64,000 bases of DNA from Candidatus Leptofilum gracile. GTDB lineage: Bacteria; Chloroflexota; Anaerolineae; Promineifilales; Promineifilaceae. The DNA lies in contig JADJOJ010000006.1 of the NCBI GenBank assembly GCA_016713825.1, forward strand, positions 124,001-188,000, in the 5' to 3' direction. Of this stretch, positions 17,869 to 27,622 are shown one piece after another. The position numbers were made by a program, and so were the translations under genes. The notes under the pieces were generated by a model. The model ran no database searches. It saw only the letters and a list, made by a program, of their open reading frames with translations, and was not told where the DNA came from. Each line of letters opens with the position of its first letter. The stretch's first letter is position 1.

Positions 17869-18324
17869 GCCACAGAGGGCACAGAGAACGCAGAGGGTTT
17901 GAGAGCAAGAAGGAGGGCTTGTTTTCATGGGTGATTTGTTGACACGAGAAATAATCGGGGCAGCAATTGAGGTACATCGGTTTCTCGGACCGGGATTGCT
18001 GGAATCGATCTATGAAGAAGCGCTGTGCCTGGAACTGGAAATGCGAGGCGTTCATGTGGAGAGGCAGGTTTGTATTGACGTGCTTTACAAAGGACACGTG
18101 ATTAAAGGCCAACGGATTGACTTGCTCATCGAAAAAGAGGTCGTTTTAGAACTAAAAGCTGTGGAAAAAGTGCCCGATTTTGCTCTAGCTCAACTGATGT
18201 CTTACTTGAAAGCAACTGGTCTGAAGCGCGGCCTATTGATTAATTTTAACAAGAAGAAATTGGTAGACGGAGTTAAGCGAATTTCTCTCTAAAAATTCTC
18301 TTTCTCCTCTGTGCCCTCTGTGGC
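17869..18324. repeat. 18-bp inverted repeats bracketing the GxxExxY gene
   Basis: GCCACAGAGGGCACAGAG at 17869-17886 and its exact complement at 18307-18324 enclose one small gene of 366 bp. The right arm overlaps the spurious GTG-started extension of the following ABC gene. The unit looks like a mobile cassette inserted between two exporter genes that are otherwise expected to be adjacent. No transposase is present and no target duplication is evident. Confidence 0.8.
17927..18292 (+). CDS. GxxExxY family protein (PDDEXK-like)
   Basis: Protein of 121 residues with the diagnostic GPGLLESIYEEAL motif (G-x-x-E-x-x-Y) at about residue 22, then IDLLIEKEVVLELKAVEKV, which is the D...ExK core of a PDDEXK nuclease-like fold, and AQLMSYLKATG. 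A good ribosome-binding site (AAGGAGGG) lies upstream. The biological role of the family is unknown. It is set in the same orientation between two ABC exporter genes and inside an 18-bp inverted repeat, so it is probably an insertion. It contains no ACGGCCGT motif, unlike its neighbours. Confidence 0.88.
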   Translation: MGDLLTREIIGAAIEVHRFLGPGLLESIYEEALCLELEMRGVHVERQVCIDVLYKGHVIKGQRIDLLIEKEVVLELKAVEKVPDFALAQLMSYLKATGLKRGLLINFNKKKLVDGVKRISL

Positions 18325-18337
18325 AAAAAAGGTTGTT

Positions 18338-20176
18338 ATGGGTTTTATTTTAGATGGTTTAGACACTGAAGATTATGACCGCAGCTACTCGGATCGGGAG
18401 CTGATGGGGCGGATTGTGGGGTATTTTCGGCCGTATTCGCGCAAGATGCTGCTGGTGGCGGCGATGATCACCCTGAACTCGGTGGCGGGCACGGCGGGGC
18501 CGATCATCATTGCCCGGGCGATTGATGTGATTACGGCCGATCCGTCTACGCGGACAATCTTGCTGCTGGCGGGCGGCGTTTCGCTGATGGGGGCGTCGGC
18601 CTGGGTGTTCAACTTCATTCGCCAATACTTCTCGGCGCGGATTGTGGGTAACGTGGTGTTGCAGCTGCGTGAAGACGTGTTTGCCGCCACCATCAACCAC
18701 GATTTGTCTTTTTACGATGAGCATCCGTCGGGCAAAGTGGTGAGCCGGGTGACGTCTGACACGCAGGATTTTGCGGCGGTGGTGGATTTGTCGCTGAATT
18801 TGCTGAGCCAGGTGCTGCTGGTGCTCATCCTGACCGGCTGGCTGTTTAGCATCAACGTCTGGCTGACGCTGATCCTCATCGGCATGACGCCGCTGGCGGT
18901 GGCGATAGCGTTGAGCTTCCGCACCATCGCTCGCCGCGTGACGCAGGATGCGCGCCGGGTGACGGCCAAAATCAACGCCCAAATTCAGGAATCGGTGAGC
19001 GGCATCATCGTGGCCAAAGGGTTCCGGCAAGAAGGGGCCATTTACGACACGTTTCACGCCAATAACAAGCAGGGGTATGCCGTGGGCGTGCGGCGCGGCT
19101 TGGTGCTCATCTCCATCTTCCCAATTATGGTGATTGCTTCGGGGATTGGTACGGCCGTTCTCGTCTATTCCGGCGGTTTGGCCACCTTGCCTGATTCGTT
19201 CCTGGGCGGGCTGGCCGGGTTATCCGTCGGAGACTGGTATTTGTACATGCAGGCCGTCGGCTTTTACTGGTTCCCCATGACCAGTATCGCCTCGTTTTGG
19301 AGCCAGTTTCAGGATGGCCTGTCGGCCTCGGAGCGGGTGTTTGCCCTGATCGATTTGGAGCCAAAAGTGCAGCAGACGGGTTCTCGCGAGATCGCTGGTG
19401 GGCTGCGCGGTGAGATTCGCTTTGAAAACGTGCGCTTCAGCTACACAGACAAAGAAATGGTACTGCCAGAATTCTCCCTGACGATTGCGCCGGGTGAGAC
19501 GGTGGCCCTGGTGGGGCACACGGGCGCGGGCAAAAGCTCCATTGCCAAGCTGATCAATCGATTTTATGAGTTCCAGGACGGCCGTATCCTGGTAGACAAT
19601 TACGACATTCGTACCCTGGACCTGGGCAGCTACCGGCAGCAGATTGGCCTGGTGCCGCAGGAGCCATTCCTTTTTTCTGGCACCATTCGCGACAATATTC
19701 GCTACGGCCGTCCCGACGCCGACGATGCCCAGGTGCTCACCGCCGCCAACCGGATCAGCCACGGCGAATGGCTGCGCGGCCTGAGCCACGGGCTAGACAC
19801 CGACGTGGGCGAGCGCGGCAGCAACCTTTCGATGGGGCAGCGGCAGTTGGTGGCGATGGCCCGCGTGCTGCTGAAAAATCCAGCCATCTTCATTTTGGAT
19901 GAGGCCACGGCCAGCGTGGACCCGTTCACCGAAACGCAAATTCAGGAGGGGCTGGACGAGGTGATGCGCGAACGCACCGCCATCGTCATTGCCCACCGGC
20001 TGAGCACGGTAAAAAATGCCGACCGGATTGTGGTGATGGGGAACGGCCGTATCATCGAAGAAGGCAGCCACGACAGCCTGATGGCGGGCAGCGGCCATTA
20101 CGCCGAGCTGTACAACACCTATTTTCGGCATCAATCGCTGGAGTACATAAATGCGGTTGGGCTGGAAGCAGAGTAA
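18338..20176 (+). CDS. ABC exporter half-transporter 2
   Basis: Half-transporter of 612 residues from ATG 18338. The TM domain covers about 40-330 and the ATPase about 365-600, with Walker A GHTGAGKSS, signature LSMGQRQL, Walker B IFILDEATASVD (canonical catalytic Glu) and IAHRLSTV. The first half-transporter at 16108 has Asp instead of this Glu, so the two likely form an asymmetric heterodimer exporting a lipid or drug. The frame is open from GTG 18311 but that stretch is the inserted inverted repeat, so ATG 18338 is preferred. Confidence 0.88.
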   Translation: MGFILDGLDTEDYDRSYSDRELMGRIVGYFRPYSRKMLLVAAMITLNSVAGTAGPIIIARAIDVITADPSTRTILLLAGGVSLMGASAWVFNFIRQYFSARIVGNVVLQLREDVFAATINHDLSFYDEHPSGKVVSRVTSDTQDFAAVVDLSLNLLSQVLLVLILTGWLFSINVWLTLILIGMTPLAVAIALSFRTIARRVTQDARRVTAKINAQIQESVSGIIVAKGFRQEGAIYDTFHANNKQGYAVGVRRGLVLISIFPIMVIASGIGTAVLVYSGGLATLPDSFLGGLAGLSVGDWYLYMQAVGFYWFPMTSIASFWSQFQDGLSASERVFALIDLEPKVQQTGSREIAGGLRGEIRFENVRFSYTDKEMVLPEFSLTIAPGETVALVGHTGAGKSSIAKLINRFYEFQDGRILVDNYDIRTLDLGSYRQQIGLVPQEPFLFSGTIRDNIRYGRPDADDAQVLTAANRISHGEWLRGLSHGLDTDVGERGSNLSMGQRQLVAMARVLLKNPAIFILDEATASVDPFTETQIQEGLDEVMRERTAIVIAHRLSTVKNADRIVVMGNGRIIEEGSHDSLMAGSGHYAELYNTYFRHQSLEYINAVGLEAE

Positions 20177-20182
20177 CAAAGG

Positions 20183-20255
20183 CAACAACGAGTTTGAGTC
20201 AGCAACGAATGAGGTTTTCTTCTAAAAAATCGTTCGTTACTCAAATTCGTCGTTG
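20183..20255. repeat. imperfect inverted repeat after the ABC exporter genes
   Basis: Left part (CAACAACGAGTTTGAGT... from 20183) and right part (...ACTCAAATTCGTCGTTG to 20255) are imperfect complements over about 24 bp around a T-rich centre. It starts 6 bases after the ABC gene stop and may work as a terminator. Its word-like composition matches other intergenic hairpins in this window. Confidence 0.5.
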
Positions 20256-20329
20256 TCGGATCGGATCGTGATCGATTGCTGCTTAAAATAATCTGCAATT
20301 GTTGAAAAATTAGCAAAGCTGGAGCAAGC

Positions 20330-21109
20330 ATGAGTGAAAACGATCTGAACAAGGGTGTGGGCAAGCCGCTGTTTGTGGCGGGGTTGGGGGACGTGCGGGA
20401 TCAGTTGGACCGCTGTTTTTTGCCGCTGGGCTTGGAACTAGACGCTATGTTTGCCGGGCGGAAGTATGTGGGGGAGGTGAACGGCCGTACCGTCACCATC
20501 ACCATTGCCCTGCGCACCCGCAATAAATACATCACCAGCGATATCAGCTACCGCAAATTTACGGGGCTATGGCTGGATATTTCGGCCACGACTCCGGTGA
20601 TGAGCCGATTTATGGCCGCCCAGCCGCGCGGTTGGGCCCGGCGCTTTGCTGCATATGTGCAGCGCTGGCGGGGGCAACAGCCAGTGGAAAATGCGCCGAA
20701 TCTGGTGGAAAACTTTATGGCTTTTGCCCATGATCCGGCCTGGGGGGAGATGTTTTTGGCGGATACGGCCGTTCAATCCCACATCATCCTCCTCATGAAC
20801 CACCCAACCTTGCCGCCGGGTGCGGCCGTCTATTTGACGCCCGGCAAATGGATGTGGACCACACCCGCCATGCCCAGCGACTTCACCCCGGAAGCGGCCC
20901 AGCAGTGGGTGTACGCCCTCGGCCATCTAGCCGCTGCCGCCGAACAATCGCCACCGATGACGGCCGTTTCCCCCAGCTTTCTAGAGCGGCAAAACCCAAC
21001 CGTCTCTGCCTTCATCATTGCCAGCCTTTTTTTGTTTGGCATTCCCTCGCTGCTTTGTGTTTGCTGCACCCTGCCCGCCCTGCTGCTCGTTCTGCTAAAT
21101 GCCAGGTAG
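20330..21109 (+). CDS. hypothetical protein with C-terminal membrane anchor
   Basis: Protein of 259 residues that I do not recognise. The first 220 residues look globular and mixed alpha/beta, with RKYVGEVNGRTVTITIALRTR (two strands) and two Trp-rich segments. The last 30 residues (FIIASLFLFGIPSLLC, then CCTLPALLLVLLNAR) form one hydrophobic segment with three Cys, so the protein is probably tail-anchored with the bulk in the cytoplasm. GGAG precedes ATG 20330. The gene is alone between hairpins. Confidence 0.6.
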   Translation: MSENDLNKGVGKPLFVAGLGDVRDQLDRCFLPLGLELDAMFAGRKYVGEVNGRTVTITIALRTRNKYITSDISYRKFTGLWLDISATTPVMSRFMAAQPRGWARRFAAYVQRWRGQQPVENAPNLVENFMAFAHDPAWGEMFLADTAVQSHIILLMNHPTLPPGAAVYLTPGKWMWTTPAMPSDFTPEAAQQWVYALGHLAAAAEQSPPMTAVSPSFLERQNPTVSAFIIASLFLFGIPSLLCVCCTLPALLLVLLNAR

Positions 21110-21184
21110 CCATCACAATTTCCTAATCGCGGTGATATGGGTTACCCTCAATTGCAACAACTGCCGAGTCTACCCCGGTAAATG

Positions 21185-21213
21185 AAAAAACTGCCGGAAA
21201 ACGACAGTTTTTT
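21185..21213. terminator. bidirectional terminator
   Basis: AAAAAACTG (21185-21193) pairs with CAGTTTTTT (21205-21213), with further partial pairing inside. It lies between the convergent gene ends at 21109 and 21234 and has A and T tracts on either side, so it can terminate both strands. Confidence 0.75.
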
Positions 21214-21233
21214 CTGAGAATAAGGGGGCCATA

Positions 21234-21698
21234 TTAAATAACGGCCGTTTGCTGCCTGACGGCCGTTTGCAGTCCGTCACCTTTCTCTGGGGTAAAAGCA
21301 CCGCTTGTTTGCCACAACAGATGACCTTGCTTATCGAACAAAAAGACCCAAATTTCATCTTCTGTACTGATATTGAGCGCCTGCTTGAACGGCCGTTTGT
21401 TAATGTATAGCGTAATCGTGCGGCGACGGGTTGCCTCATTGGGAATGCCCGCCCGCATCCCTTCATTGATGAAGGTCCGAGACAAAAAATTCATCCGCTG
21501 GATAGTTGGGAACTCGTAATATTCAAAATTGGGCGTGTTCTGGCGAATCTGCTCTGCCAGCGGTGCCCAGCCATCCACATCCCGCTGCTGCCACTGCTGA
21601 AAAGCGACAAAAACAAGATTTAGCTCACCAGCAAAATCTGCCGGAAAAGTCAATGTTTGTCGGGCCAAATTAGAACCGCTAACGTTAGGTAACTGCAT
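21234..21698 (-). CDS. thioredoxin-fold protein resembling ATP10-like family
   Basis: Protein of 154 residues. It has the layout ELNLVFVAFQQWQQRDVDGW, then YYEFPTIQRM, then a helix FINEGMRAGIPNEATRRRTITL and a final ISTEDEIWVFLFDKQGHLLWQ (parts quoted). This order resembles thioredoxin-like proteins related to yeast ATP10, which lack the CxxC active site; no Cys is present here. A redox role is therefore unlikely. Start 21698 has CGGAG upstream on the minus strand. The upstream gene is a TspO-like membrane protein 13 bp away, probably in one operon. Confidence 0.65.
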   Translation of the reverse strand: MQLPNVSGSNLARQTLTFPADFAGELNLVFVAFQQWQQRDVDGWAPLAEQIRQNTPNFEYYEFPTIQRMNFLSRTFINEGMRAGIPNEATRRRTITLYINKRPFKQALNISTEDEIWVFLFDKQGHLLWQTSGAFTPEKGDGLQTAVRQQTAVI

Positions 21699-21711
21699 GA
21701 GTATGCTCCGT

Positions 21712-22517
21712 TTAGGCAGGCTGCGTGCGGGTGGTAACGGCTGGCTCGCTAGAGCGGGTACGCCAGTAGCCCACCAGGGCAATGAGCAAAATGAGGGCGG
21801 CAGCAGCAACGGCCGTATTGGCCACAATCGCCACGTCGGCCTGCGCCGTGCGAATGCCAAACAGCGCCCAAATGAGTACGCCAGCATAGGAAATGTTGCG
21901 TCGATTAAACAGCAGCAACCCTGCCACAACCACGGCTACCAGCATCATGATGGCTGCCCAGGTCGGTTCAGCAATGCCAAAGCCATTCCAACCCAAATAG
22001 TTGGCTACGCTGGCTACGTTGGCAATTGTGGCTACGGTAATCCAGCCTAAATACAGGCTAAACGGAAATTGGATAAGCAACCGATCTGCTGTAGACAGCT
22101 TACGGTTTGGCTGGCCAATCTCAAGCCGAGTATAAACAGCAATGAGCGTGATTAATAGGCTCACCATTAAGAAAACAGACAGCCCGTAGTAGCCATAATG
22201 CCAGGCCACCAGCCAGCCCGCGTTGAAAACGCTGCTCAAGGCAAAGCCCCAGCCGATGCGCCCCAGCAGCTTATTGCCCCGCTGGGCGGGCAGCGCCTGG
22301 TAAATGGTAAAGCCAATCAGCGCTGTATAAATGAGACCCCAGATGGAAAAGGTGTAGCCTGCCGGTGTAAAAAGGAGGGCAGGGCATCCGAAATTTCACC
22401 TGCGGTACGGCCGTTCAGCGGCAGCGCATTCGATAGAAAATTCATAACCAATGCCAGCACCAGCGCCACGATGTTGACAAATTGCAAAGTTTTGGAGTGA
22501 AAAATTTTTGTTTTCAT
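21712..22517 (-). pseudogene. TspO/tryptophan-rich sensory-like membrane protein, frameshifted
   Basis: Two overlapping reading frames make one protein of about 268 residues. The N-terminal part begins MKTKIFHSKTLQFVNIVAL and runs to DALPSF; the C-terminal part continues TPAGYTFSIWGLIYTAL in another frame and on to 21712. The join is at a run of five T (minus strand) near 22375, where one more T would restore the frame. Several TM helices with Trp and the GYTFSIWGLIY motif fit the tryptophan-rich sensory protein group distantly related to TspO. One missing homopolymer base suggests either sequencing error or a very recent pseudogene. Confidence 0.75.
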
Positions 22518-22751
22518 GCCCAAAATGTACAGTTTCTGCGTAAGATTGTCAATATTTTGCACAGATATTAACCTGGTTCTTAAGCGCCTGGTTCTTAGGC
22601 GCGCTGGCTGAGTAAGGCTGAAAAAGAGGGCGGGCGGCAGAGGCTTGTGGGAATTCCCTCATGCTAAAAAAATTACATTTGTAATTGAACCGGTTCAGGC
22701 GTTTCCGCTAAAATCTTGCTGTCTTGTCAACCGTTTGCGGGAGAATCCTCA

Positions 22752-24058
22752 ATGAAAAAATCATTCCTGTTCTTGTGCTTTACTGTTTGGTAATGTTCGT
22801 AGGCTGCCAGGAGGCACCCGCTGCCGAGGTGGCGGAAGCCACCATTCAGCCAACCGAGGCGGCTGTGGCAACGGCGACGGCCGCACCCATCAACACCACC
22901 GCACCCACCAATGCCCCAACTGAAACGGCGACGGCCATGGCCACGGCTGAACCCACCGAAACCAACACCCCAACGCCGGAACCTAGCGAAACCCCTACCC
23001 GCACCTCGGTGCCACCTACTGCCACAAATACGGCAACGGCCGTTCCCCCAACTGAGGCACCGGCCACCGCCACCACTGCCCCGCCGGCTCCCGTTTCTGC
23101 CCCACCACCCGCGCCAGCCCCCGCTGGCCCCAATTTGCTTTCAAACCCTGGCTTTGAGAATGGCTATCAGCCATGGGAAAGTCCCAACGGCAATACGCAA
23201 TTCTCTTTTCACACCGCTGACAGCCAGCCAAACTTTATTCATTCCGGGCAGCGCTCGTTAAAAGGAGCTGGCCGGATTTGGCAGAGAGTGTTCAGCAATA
23301 TTTCAGCAGGAACAACCTATCGGGCGGGCGGCTGGTTTAAAGTCTGGTCTAGTACCCAAGAAGATCGCACTGTGTCAGTAAATCCTGCCGATATACGAGG
23401 GCGCATTTGCCTGAACACGTTTGGTGATGATGCCATTGATTTGCCAACCACGATTTGCTCCGGCTGGGTACGGCCGTTAGATGTATGGCAGTTTATTTCC
23501 GTTGATGCAGTGGCCACCAATGATCGCGTTACCGTCATTTTGCAAGTGGCTCTCTTCAACAATGATAATAATGCCATTCATAGGGAAACATTGTGGGATG
23601 ACATTACGCTTGGCTTGGCACCATCTGCGGCCACGGCAACACCTGCCCCGGTAGCCGCTGCAAATCCCGTACGGCCGAATCCCGTCCCCTTTAGCCCCAC
23701 TGCCCTGCGCGACAGCATGACCAGCGTTCGCTGGACCATCGAGCAGGCAGGCGGCTTGCTCGACCGCCTGTACAACGGCGAAAACCAAACCTGCGCCGAG
23801 TTCCAGGGCTACTACGACGACGCCATCCGCAGCGCCACCTACAGTGGCGTCCCCGACGATTGGGCAGGCATCTACAACGATTACATCTTTGCCGTCGAGA
23901 ATTTCATTGCCACCAATGAAAGCATCAATGCCTTGTGTGATGGCGGTGGGGGCGGCTTGAGCCAGCTCAACTACGGCGCGGCCCGCAGCGGCATCAACGA
24001 CAGTCTCAACCGGTTGATTCCCGCAATTGAGGCGGCTAACGCTAAGATTGGGGGGTAA
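22752..24058 (+). pseudogene. secreted lipoprotein with Thr-rich linker; signal peptide frameshifted
   Basis: Lipoprotein of about 435 residues. A good start, GGGAG then ATG 22752, opens MKKSFLF but hits a stop at 22791. If the run of six A after ATG were seven, the frame would read MKKIIPVLVLYCLVMFVGC, a textbook lipoprotein signal with lipobox FVGC. The downstream frame is open from TTG 22724. Then come a Thr/Pro/Ala linker (about 25-125), a CBM/galactose-binding-like beta domain (NLLSNPGFENGYQPWESP to about 285) and a C-terminal helical domain. It is probably a surface protein binding sugar; the function is not known. Confidence 0.7.
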
Positions 24059-24075
24059 AAATATGGGGATTGGCT

Positions 24076-24124
24076 GATTGGAGATTGGAGATTAGCGACA
24101 GAAAAAAATCTCCAATCTCCAATC
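24076..24124. terminator. 18-bp perfect hairpin
   Basis: GATTGGAGATTGGAGATT (24076-24093) and its exact complement (24107-24124) enclose a 13-nt loop. It sits between the lipoprotein gene and the convergent VWA gene. The internal repetition of GATTGGA is of the same word-like type as the loop at 8546-8552. Confidence 0.7.
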
Positions 24125-24132
24125 TCTAATTC

Positions 24133-25508
24133 CTACGCATCGGCGAGGAGGCGATCAACGGCCGTTGCCAGCTGTGCCAAATTGCGCACCACGCTCACTG
24201 AATCACAGACCGGATAATATTCCAGCATGTCGCTGTCGCCGGTGCCCCATTGGCGCTGGTGCTCCGGGTTGAGCCAGACCAGTTTCTTGGCCCGGCGCTG
24301 CAAATCCTTCATCAGGTCCAGGCGCGGTGAATTGTAGTTGTTGCGCCCATCCCCCAAAATGACGACGGTGGTACGGCCGTCTACCGCATCCATGAACTTT
24401 TTGCTAAACGTGTTCAGGCTGTTGCCCAAATCGGTGGCGTAGTAGCCGGGAGGGATGTCGTACAGCACCCGCGTTACCGCATCGGCAGCGCGGCTGCCGG
24501 ACAGCGTCACGCTAATCTCCTGCATGTCGGAATTGAAGGCGAAGCTGCGCGCCTTGGCCACCTGGTCTTGCAGTTCGTAGGTTAGCCGCAGCATAAATTC
24601 CGCCACCGCCCGCATGGAAGTAGACACGTCGCAAATGAGCACCAGGCTGGGCTTGAGCTTCTTTTCTTAAACTTCAGTTCGATTGGCACGCCCCCATTGC
24701 GCAGGTTCGAGCGGATGGTGCCTTTGGCGTCGAATTTGCCCTTGTTGCCCCGCTTGCGCCGCAGCGCGGCCCGGCTGCGCATCTGCGTCACCAGCCGCTG
24801 CACCTCTTTGCGCAGCTGGTTGGCATCTTCTTCCGTCAGAGATTGCAGCGGCTTGTTCATCAGGTCAGAGCCGTGCAAATCGTCGGGGCGGTTGGCGCGC
24901 TGTTCGGCAATCTGCTGACCAACTTGCTGCGCGACCTGCTCGGCCAATGCCTCTTTATTCGCCTCAACCACGCCCATTAGCTTTTCGATTGCTTCCTGGC
25001 TCATGCCCATCTCTTGCAGCTTTTGGTAAAGCTGTTGCATTTGCTCCTCTAAATGAGCAAACCCCATCTGCTGCAACATGCGGCGGGTAACCCACTGCCC
25101 TTCTTGGGGACTGTTGGCCCATTCTACGCCCGCGCGGCGGGCCATCTCTTCCAGCTCTTCTTTGCTGGGGCCTTCGCCGCTAGAGAGCCAGTCGAGCAGC
25201 TGCTGCATACGGCCGCTTAGCGCACTCAGCGCCATTTGCATCATTTCCTGCTCTTCCGGGCTTAAATCTTCCAGGGCATTTTGCAGCGGGGGGCCGCCGC
25301 TGCCGAAGTAGAGCGGAAACAGTTCCTCGAAGGCGGCAAAATCGTCATGTTCTTTCACGAGGGTGGCCCGCAAGGAAGAACGGAACACCTCTTTGTTGCT
25401 GATGCCCAGCGATTCGACCGCGTGCATGGCATCTACCGATTCTGCCAGCGACACCCGCACCCCTGCGGCGCGTAAGCCTCGTATGAATTCTACAACTCGG
25501 TTATCCAT
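24133..25508 (-). pseudogene. VWA-domain CoxE-like protein, frameshifted
   Basis: Two frames make one CoxE-type VWA protein of about 458 residues. The N-terminal part (25508 down to about 24660) begins MDNRVVEFIRGLRAAGVRVS and has a Gln/Glu-rich helical region. The C-terminal part holds the VWA metal site, LICDVSTSMRAVAEFM (DxSxS) and VVILGDGRNNY. The join is in an A-rich run near 24665, where one extra A restores the frame (FKKRKLKPSLVLICDVS). It pairs with the MoxR ATPase gene upstream; such pairs act as chaperones for metalloenzyme or complex assembly. It is probably intact in the cell if the indel is an error. Confidence 0.8.
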
Positions 25509-25564
25509 TTGCGTTCTCCGAACTCGGGTAATTGGTAAACCGATTACCGATTACCGACCACTGA

Positions 25565-26497
25565 TTACCGGTTATAACGGCCGTATCGCCCCCCATCTCC
25601 TTCGCCACCCATCATGCGCCGCGCTTTTTGCACGTCGGCTTCATACTTTAGCAGCACGGTGAGGGTGTTGGTGAGCGTTTTCTCGTCAATCGAAGCGGCG
25701 TTAAGCGTAACCAGCGCCCGTGCCCAATCCAGCGTTTCGCTGATGCTGGGCATCTTGCGCAAATCCATGTTGCGCAGCTGATTGACAACAGCGACCGCCT
25801 GCTGCGCCAGATCGGGCTTCAGGTCTGGTACTTTCAGGCGCACAATTTCCAATTCGGCATCCTGCGTGGGGTAATCGACGTGCAGGTAAAGGCAGCGCCG
25901 CTTGAGCGCCTCGCTGAGTTCGCGGGTGTTGTTGCTGGTGAGCAGCACCATCGGCTGGTGCTTGGCTTTGATGGTGCCCAGTTCTGGCACGCTCACCTGA
26001 AAATCGCTCAATACTTCTAGCAAAAACGCCTCAAATTCCACGTCGGCGCGATCAATTTCATCGATGAGCAGCACGACGGGTTCGTCGGAGGTGAGGGCGG
26101 TGAGCAGGGGGCGGGGGAGCAGGAAGTTTTCGGAGAAAAAGACATCTTCTTCGTCGGCCAGGCGGCTGGCGGCTTCGGCCAGGCTGTTCACATCGCCCAA
26201 GACATTGCGCAGGGTGTCGCGCAGCAGTTGGGTGTACAGCATTTGCTTGGCGTACTCCCATTCGTACAGCGCTTTGCTCTCGTCTAGCCCCTCGTAACAT
26301 TGCAGGCGAATGAGCGGCATTCCGGTGGAGAGTGCCCACGCTTTGGCCAGTTCCGTTTTGCCCACACCGGCGGGTCCCTCGGCCAAAATTGGCTTGCACA
26401 GGGCGTGAGCCAGATAAACAACGGTGCCTATTTCTTCAGAAGCGATGTACTGCTGTTGGCCTAATTTTTGGCGTACATCGGCAATATCTTTGAACAT
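25565..26497 (-). CDS. MoxR-type AAA+ ATPase
   Basis: AAA+ ATPase of 310 residues with Walker A GPAGVGKTELAKAWA near residue 42, Walker B VVLLIDEIDRAD near 140, sensor 1 VLLTSNNTRELSEALKRR near 190 and a lid domain. This is the MoxR/CoxD group that works with VWA proteins to insert cofactors or remodel complexes. The partner VWA gene follows 57 bp downstream on the same strand. ATG 26497 has GGAG upstream; the longer frame from 26581 reads through word-like intergenic repeats. Confidence 0.9.
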   Translation of the reverse strand: MFKDIADVRQKLGQQQYIASEEIGTVVYLAHALCKPILAEGPAGVGKTELAKAWALSTGMPLIRLQCYEGLDESKALYEWEYAKQMLYTQLLRDTLRNVLGDVNSLAEAASRLADEEDVFFSENFLLPRPLLTALTSDEPVVLLIDEIDRADVEFEAFLLEVLSDFQVSVPELGTIKAKHQPMVLLTSNNTRELSEALKRRCLYLHVDYPTQDAELEIVRLKVPDLKPDLAQQAVAVVNQLRNMDLRKMPSISETLDWARALVTLNAASIDEKTLTNTLTVLLKYEADVQKARRMMGGEGDGGRYGRYNR

Positions 26498-26658
26498 GCT
26501 GTTTTCTCCATTTTTAACTTGCAGGTACGATCGGTTATCCGTCTTCGGCAATCGGTTTATAGATAACTGATGACCGTTCACCGGTTACTGATCGCCGATA
26601 CACTGGGTTCATTGTAAGATGGTTTGGATAAATCGTAAAGACAGTTCTAGGAAACAAC

Positions 26659-27564
26659 TCATGTTGCCGGAACGATATAGGTGAGGCTGTAGCTGCTGCT
26701 AACGTAGTGAAAACCGACGCTTTGGTAAAGGCGAACGGCCGTTGCATTATTGGCCCACACCCCCAGTGAAACGGTCTCGATGCCCCGCTTTTGCAGCAGC
26801 TGCAATAAGCTGGTGAGCAGGAAACGGCCGTAACCCATCCCCTGTTTCTCACGCACAATGCCAATCGGCTCAATTTCTGCTGCGCCTGATTCTGGAAAGC
26901 GCAGCCAGGCAAAACCAACAGGTTTATTTTCATCTGTGAGCGTCCAAAGTTGGTCGCCAGGTTCCCAGGTGGCGGCCACTTCGGCGGGGGTGTACGCCTG
27001 AAACCAGGGCGTGCCGACAAAACAGCGCTCATAAAGAGCAGGCAAGGTGCGAACGGCCGTATCCTGCCCCAACATCATAAGCTGCCCATCCCGGTGGGGC
27101 GGGTTAACTTCAACCCCAGGCAAGCCAGTCAGCCGCATCGTCCACTCTTCATGCTCCAGGGTAAATTGGTGGTGGCGCAAAAAGCGGGCGGTGGGTGTAT
27201 CCAGGTTGGGCACAGTGTAGGTGATTTCTGGCCCAGCACCGGTCGCCAGAGCCGGACGGCCTAGCGTTTGCCGCATGGTGTGCCACAAGTAGCTGCCCGC
27301 CCCCTGCCGCTGAAACGGGGGATCGATGCCGCCGGTGAGCTCGAACAGATGGGGCAGGCCCGGCAGCGGCAGCAGCGCTGCATACCCAATGGGCTGGGCT
27401 TGCTGGGTGATGGTCCAGAAACGGCCGTCCAACTGATCCATAGACCAGCGAATGATCTCTGGGTTGATGGGCGTATGGGGTTGAGAAACGGCCGTGGCAA
27501 TCGCCGCCAACGGCAATACATCAGCCAAAACAGGAGCGCGTACCAACCAGGGCAGATTGTTCAT
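26659..27564 (-). CDS. two-domain GNAT acetyltransferase
   Basis: Protein of 301 residues with two GNAT folds in tandem, as in MshD-like enzymes. The N-terminal domain has GGIDPPFQRQGAGSYLWHTM, a partial acetyl-CoA motif. The C-terminal domain has the fuller motif IEPIGIVREKQGMGYGRFLL and the final NNATAVRLYQSVGF. It probably acetylates a small amine using acetyl-CoA in the second domain; the substrate cannot be told, and mycothiol synthesis is not otherwise indicated. The gene is monocistronic, reading away from the tRNA. Confidence 0.82.
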   Translation of the reverse strand: MNNLPWLVRAPVLADVLPLAAIATAVSQPHTPINPEIIRWSMDQLDGRFWTITQQAQPIGYAALLPLPGLPHLFELTGGIDPPFQRQGAGSYLWHTMRQTLGRPALATGAGPEITYTVPNLDTPTARFLRHHQFTLEHEEWTMRLTGLPGVEVNPPHRDGQLMMLGQDTAVRTLPALYERCFVGTPWFQAYTPAEVAATWEPGDQLWTLTDENKPVGFAWLRFPESGAAEIEPIGIVREKQGMGYGRFLLTSLLQLLQKRGIETVSLGVWANNATAVRLYQSVGFHYVSSSYSLTYIVPAT

Positions 27565-27622
27565 ACCGAATTATACAAACTTCTTGACCCATCCGCCGCA
27601 GAATGATAGAATTTTGCCCGTT

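Noticed and set aside
22724..22751. TTG 22724 as the true lipoprotein start
   Set aside because: A ribosome site and ATG at 22752 with a one-base A-run repair give a much better lipoprotein signal, so the upstream TTG extension is probably fortuitous.
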